A stretch of DNA of 64,000 nucleotides from Hyphomicrobiales bacterium (GTDB lineage: Bacteria > Pseudomonadota > Alphaproteobacteria > Rhizobiales > Rhizobiaceae), in the NCBI GenBank assembly GCA_900469625.1, contig UBXV01000002.1, positions 62,001 through 126,000 of the forward strand. The letters run 5' to 3'. How positions within the stretch are numbered: position 1 is the first letter of the stretch; each line of letters starts with the position of its first letter. Below are positions 63,743-64,000 of this stretch, in pieces. A program made the position numbers and the translations under genes. Below the pieces are notes generated by a model. The model worked only from the letters and a program-made list of their open reading frames with translations. It had not been told where the DNA came from and searched no databases.

Positions 63743-64000
63743 CTATCCTTTGCAGGCGGCGAAGTAATCCTCCAGAACCGCGTCGACGGCGGCGATCGCC
63801 AGCGCCTTTGCTTGCGGCGCGACCCGCCCGTCCCGGACGCGCTCATAACTGCCTGCGAGATACTGGCTGATCAGTGTCTCCGGGATGGTGACGCCATCGA
63901 GCAACCGCAAGAGCTCGTCGACCGCTGTCGCGACCTTCGGATGCGGCCAGTAGTAGCGGATGCGGTCGCTATAGGAGAAATGGCGCTGGAGGCGCAAAGC
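63743..64000 (-). CDS. D-tagatose-bisphosphate aldolase accessory subunit, GatZ/KbaZ family (C-terminal end only)
   Basis: The frame is open to the window edge, giving the last 85 residues. They match the C-terminus of GatZ/KbaZ proteins: HFSYSDRIRYYWPHPKVATAVDELLRLLDG, then PETLISQYLAGSYERVRDG and an alanine-rich helix. In E. coli this subunit is needed for full activity of the GatY/KbaY aldolase. The remainder of the gene lies beyond base 64000. It is followed by the LacI gene 101 bases on. Confidence 0.85.
   Translation of the reverse strand, partial: ALRLQRHFSYSDRIRYYWPHPKVATAVDELLRLLDGVTIPETLISQYLAGSYERVRDGRVAPQAKALAIAAVDAVLEDYFAACKG

Overview
The window is high-GC DNA from an alphaproteobacterium, most likely a member of the Rhizobiaceae close to Ensifer/Sinorhizobium. 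The support is indirect: a regulator-DhaK fusion of the kind known from rhizobia, a small RNA with the repeated CCTCCTCCC loops of the rhizobial alpha-r14/NfeR1 (cuckoo) type, dense families of ABC transporters, and a RecX, DinB and L,D-transpeptidase complement typical of the order. No insertion sequence, phage gene, tRNA, rRNA or CRISPR array was seen. Most of the window looks like ordinary chromosomal or chromid metabolic sequence.

Left part (1-14.1 kb). A partial MurR/RpiR regulator is followed by a tctCBA tricarboxylate transporter on the minus strand. It diverges from a tctD-tctE two-component system whose last gene is an ABC-type periplasmic binding protein. Next is a second MurR/RpiR regulator followed by a binding protein, fused permease, ATPase and histidine phosphatase, which together suggest uptake of a phosphorylated compound. 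Small conserved unknowns follow.

Middle part (14.4-27.6 kb). RidA, a GlxA-type AraC regulator divergent from an AHSA1 protein, and a DnaQ-like exonuclease precede a small RNA made of four hairpins that each present an anti-Shine-Dalgarno loop. Then come a UvrD-like helicase with dinB, a methyltransferase/dehydrogenase/TetR operon with a clear operator, recX, and three L,D-transpeptidases.

Carbon and transport region (27.8-49.4 kb). One dihydroxyacetone-kinase-like set consists of DhaL plus a SorC-DhaK fusion. A second DhaK-DhaL pair lies in an operon with an SDR polyol dehydrogenase and a ribose-type ABC transporter. Together they suggest import of a polyol or ketose, oxidation, and phosphorylation of a short ketose. 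A yhiI-rbbA-yhhJ-like exporter operon follows, then a cobalamin riboswitch driving a BtuB-like receptor, BtuF, BtuC and BtuD and an uncharacterised co-transcribed protein. A pentapeptide-repeat protein and a zinc-ribbon protein close this part.

Right part (49.5-64 kb). This holds the most unusual content. A 1340-residue protein has the layout of soluble adenylyl cyclase (two cyclase domains, ATPase, repeat region). It diverges from a 41-residue cysteine-rich ORF overlapping the start of a 1925-residue protein that joins a GMC (cholesterol-oxidase-like) oxidoreductase, an alpha/beta hydrolase with cysteine at the nucleophile position, and a PhoD-type phosphatase. An SDR/TetR divergent pair, a serine beta-lactamase-like hydrolase, a LacI regulator and the end of a GatZ/KbaZ gene complete the window.
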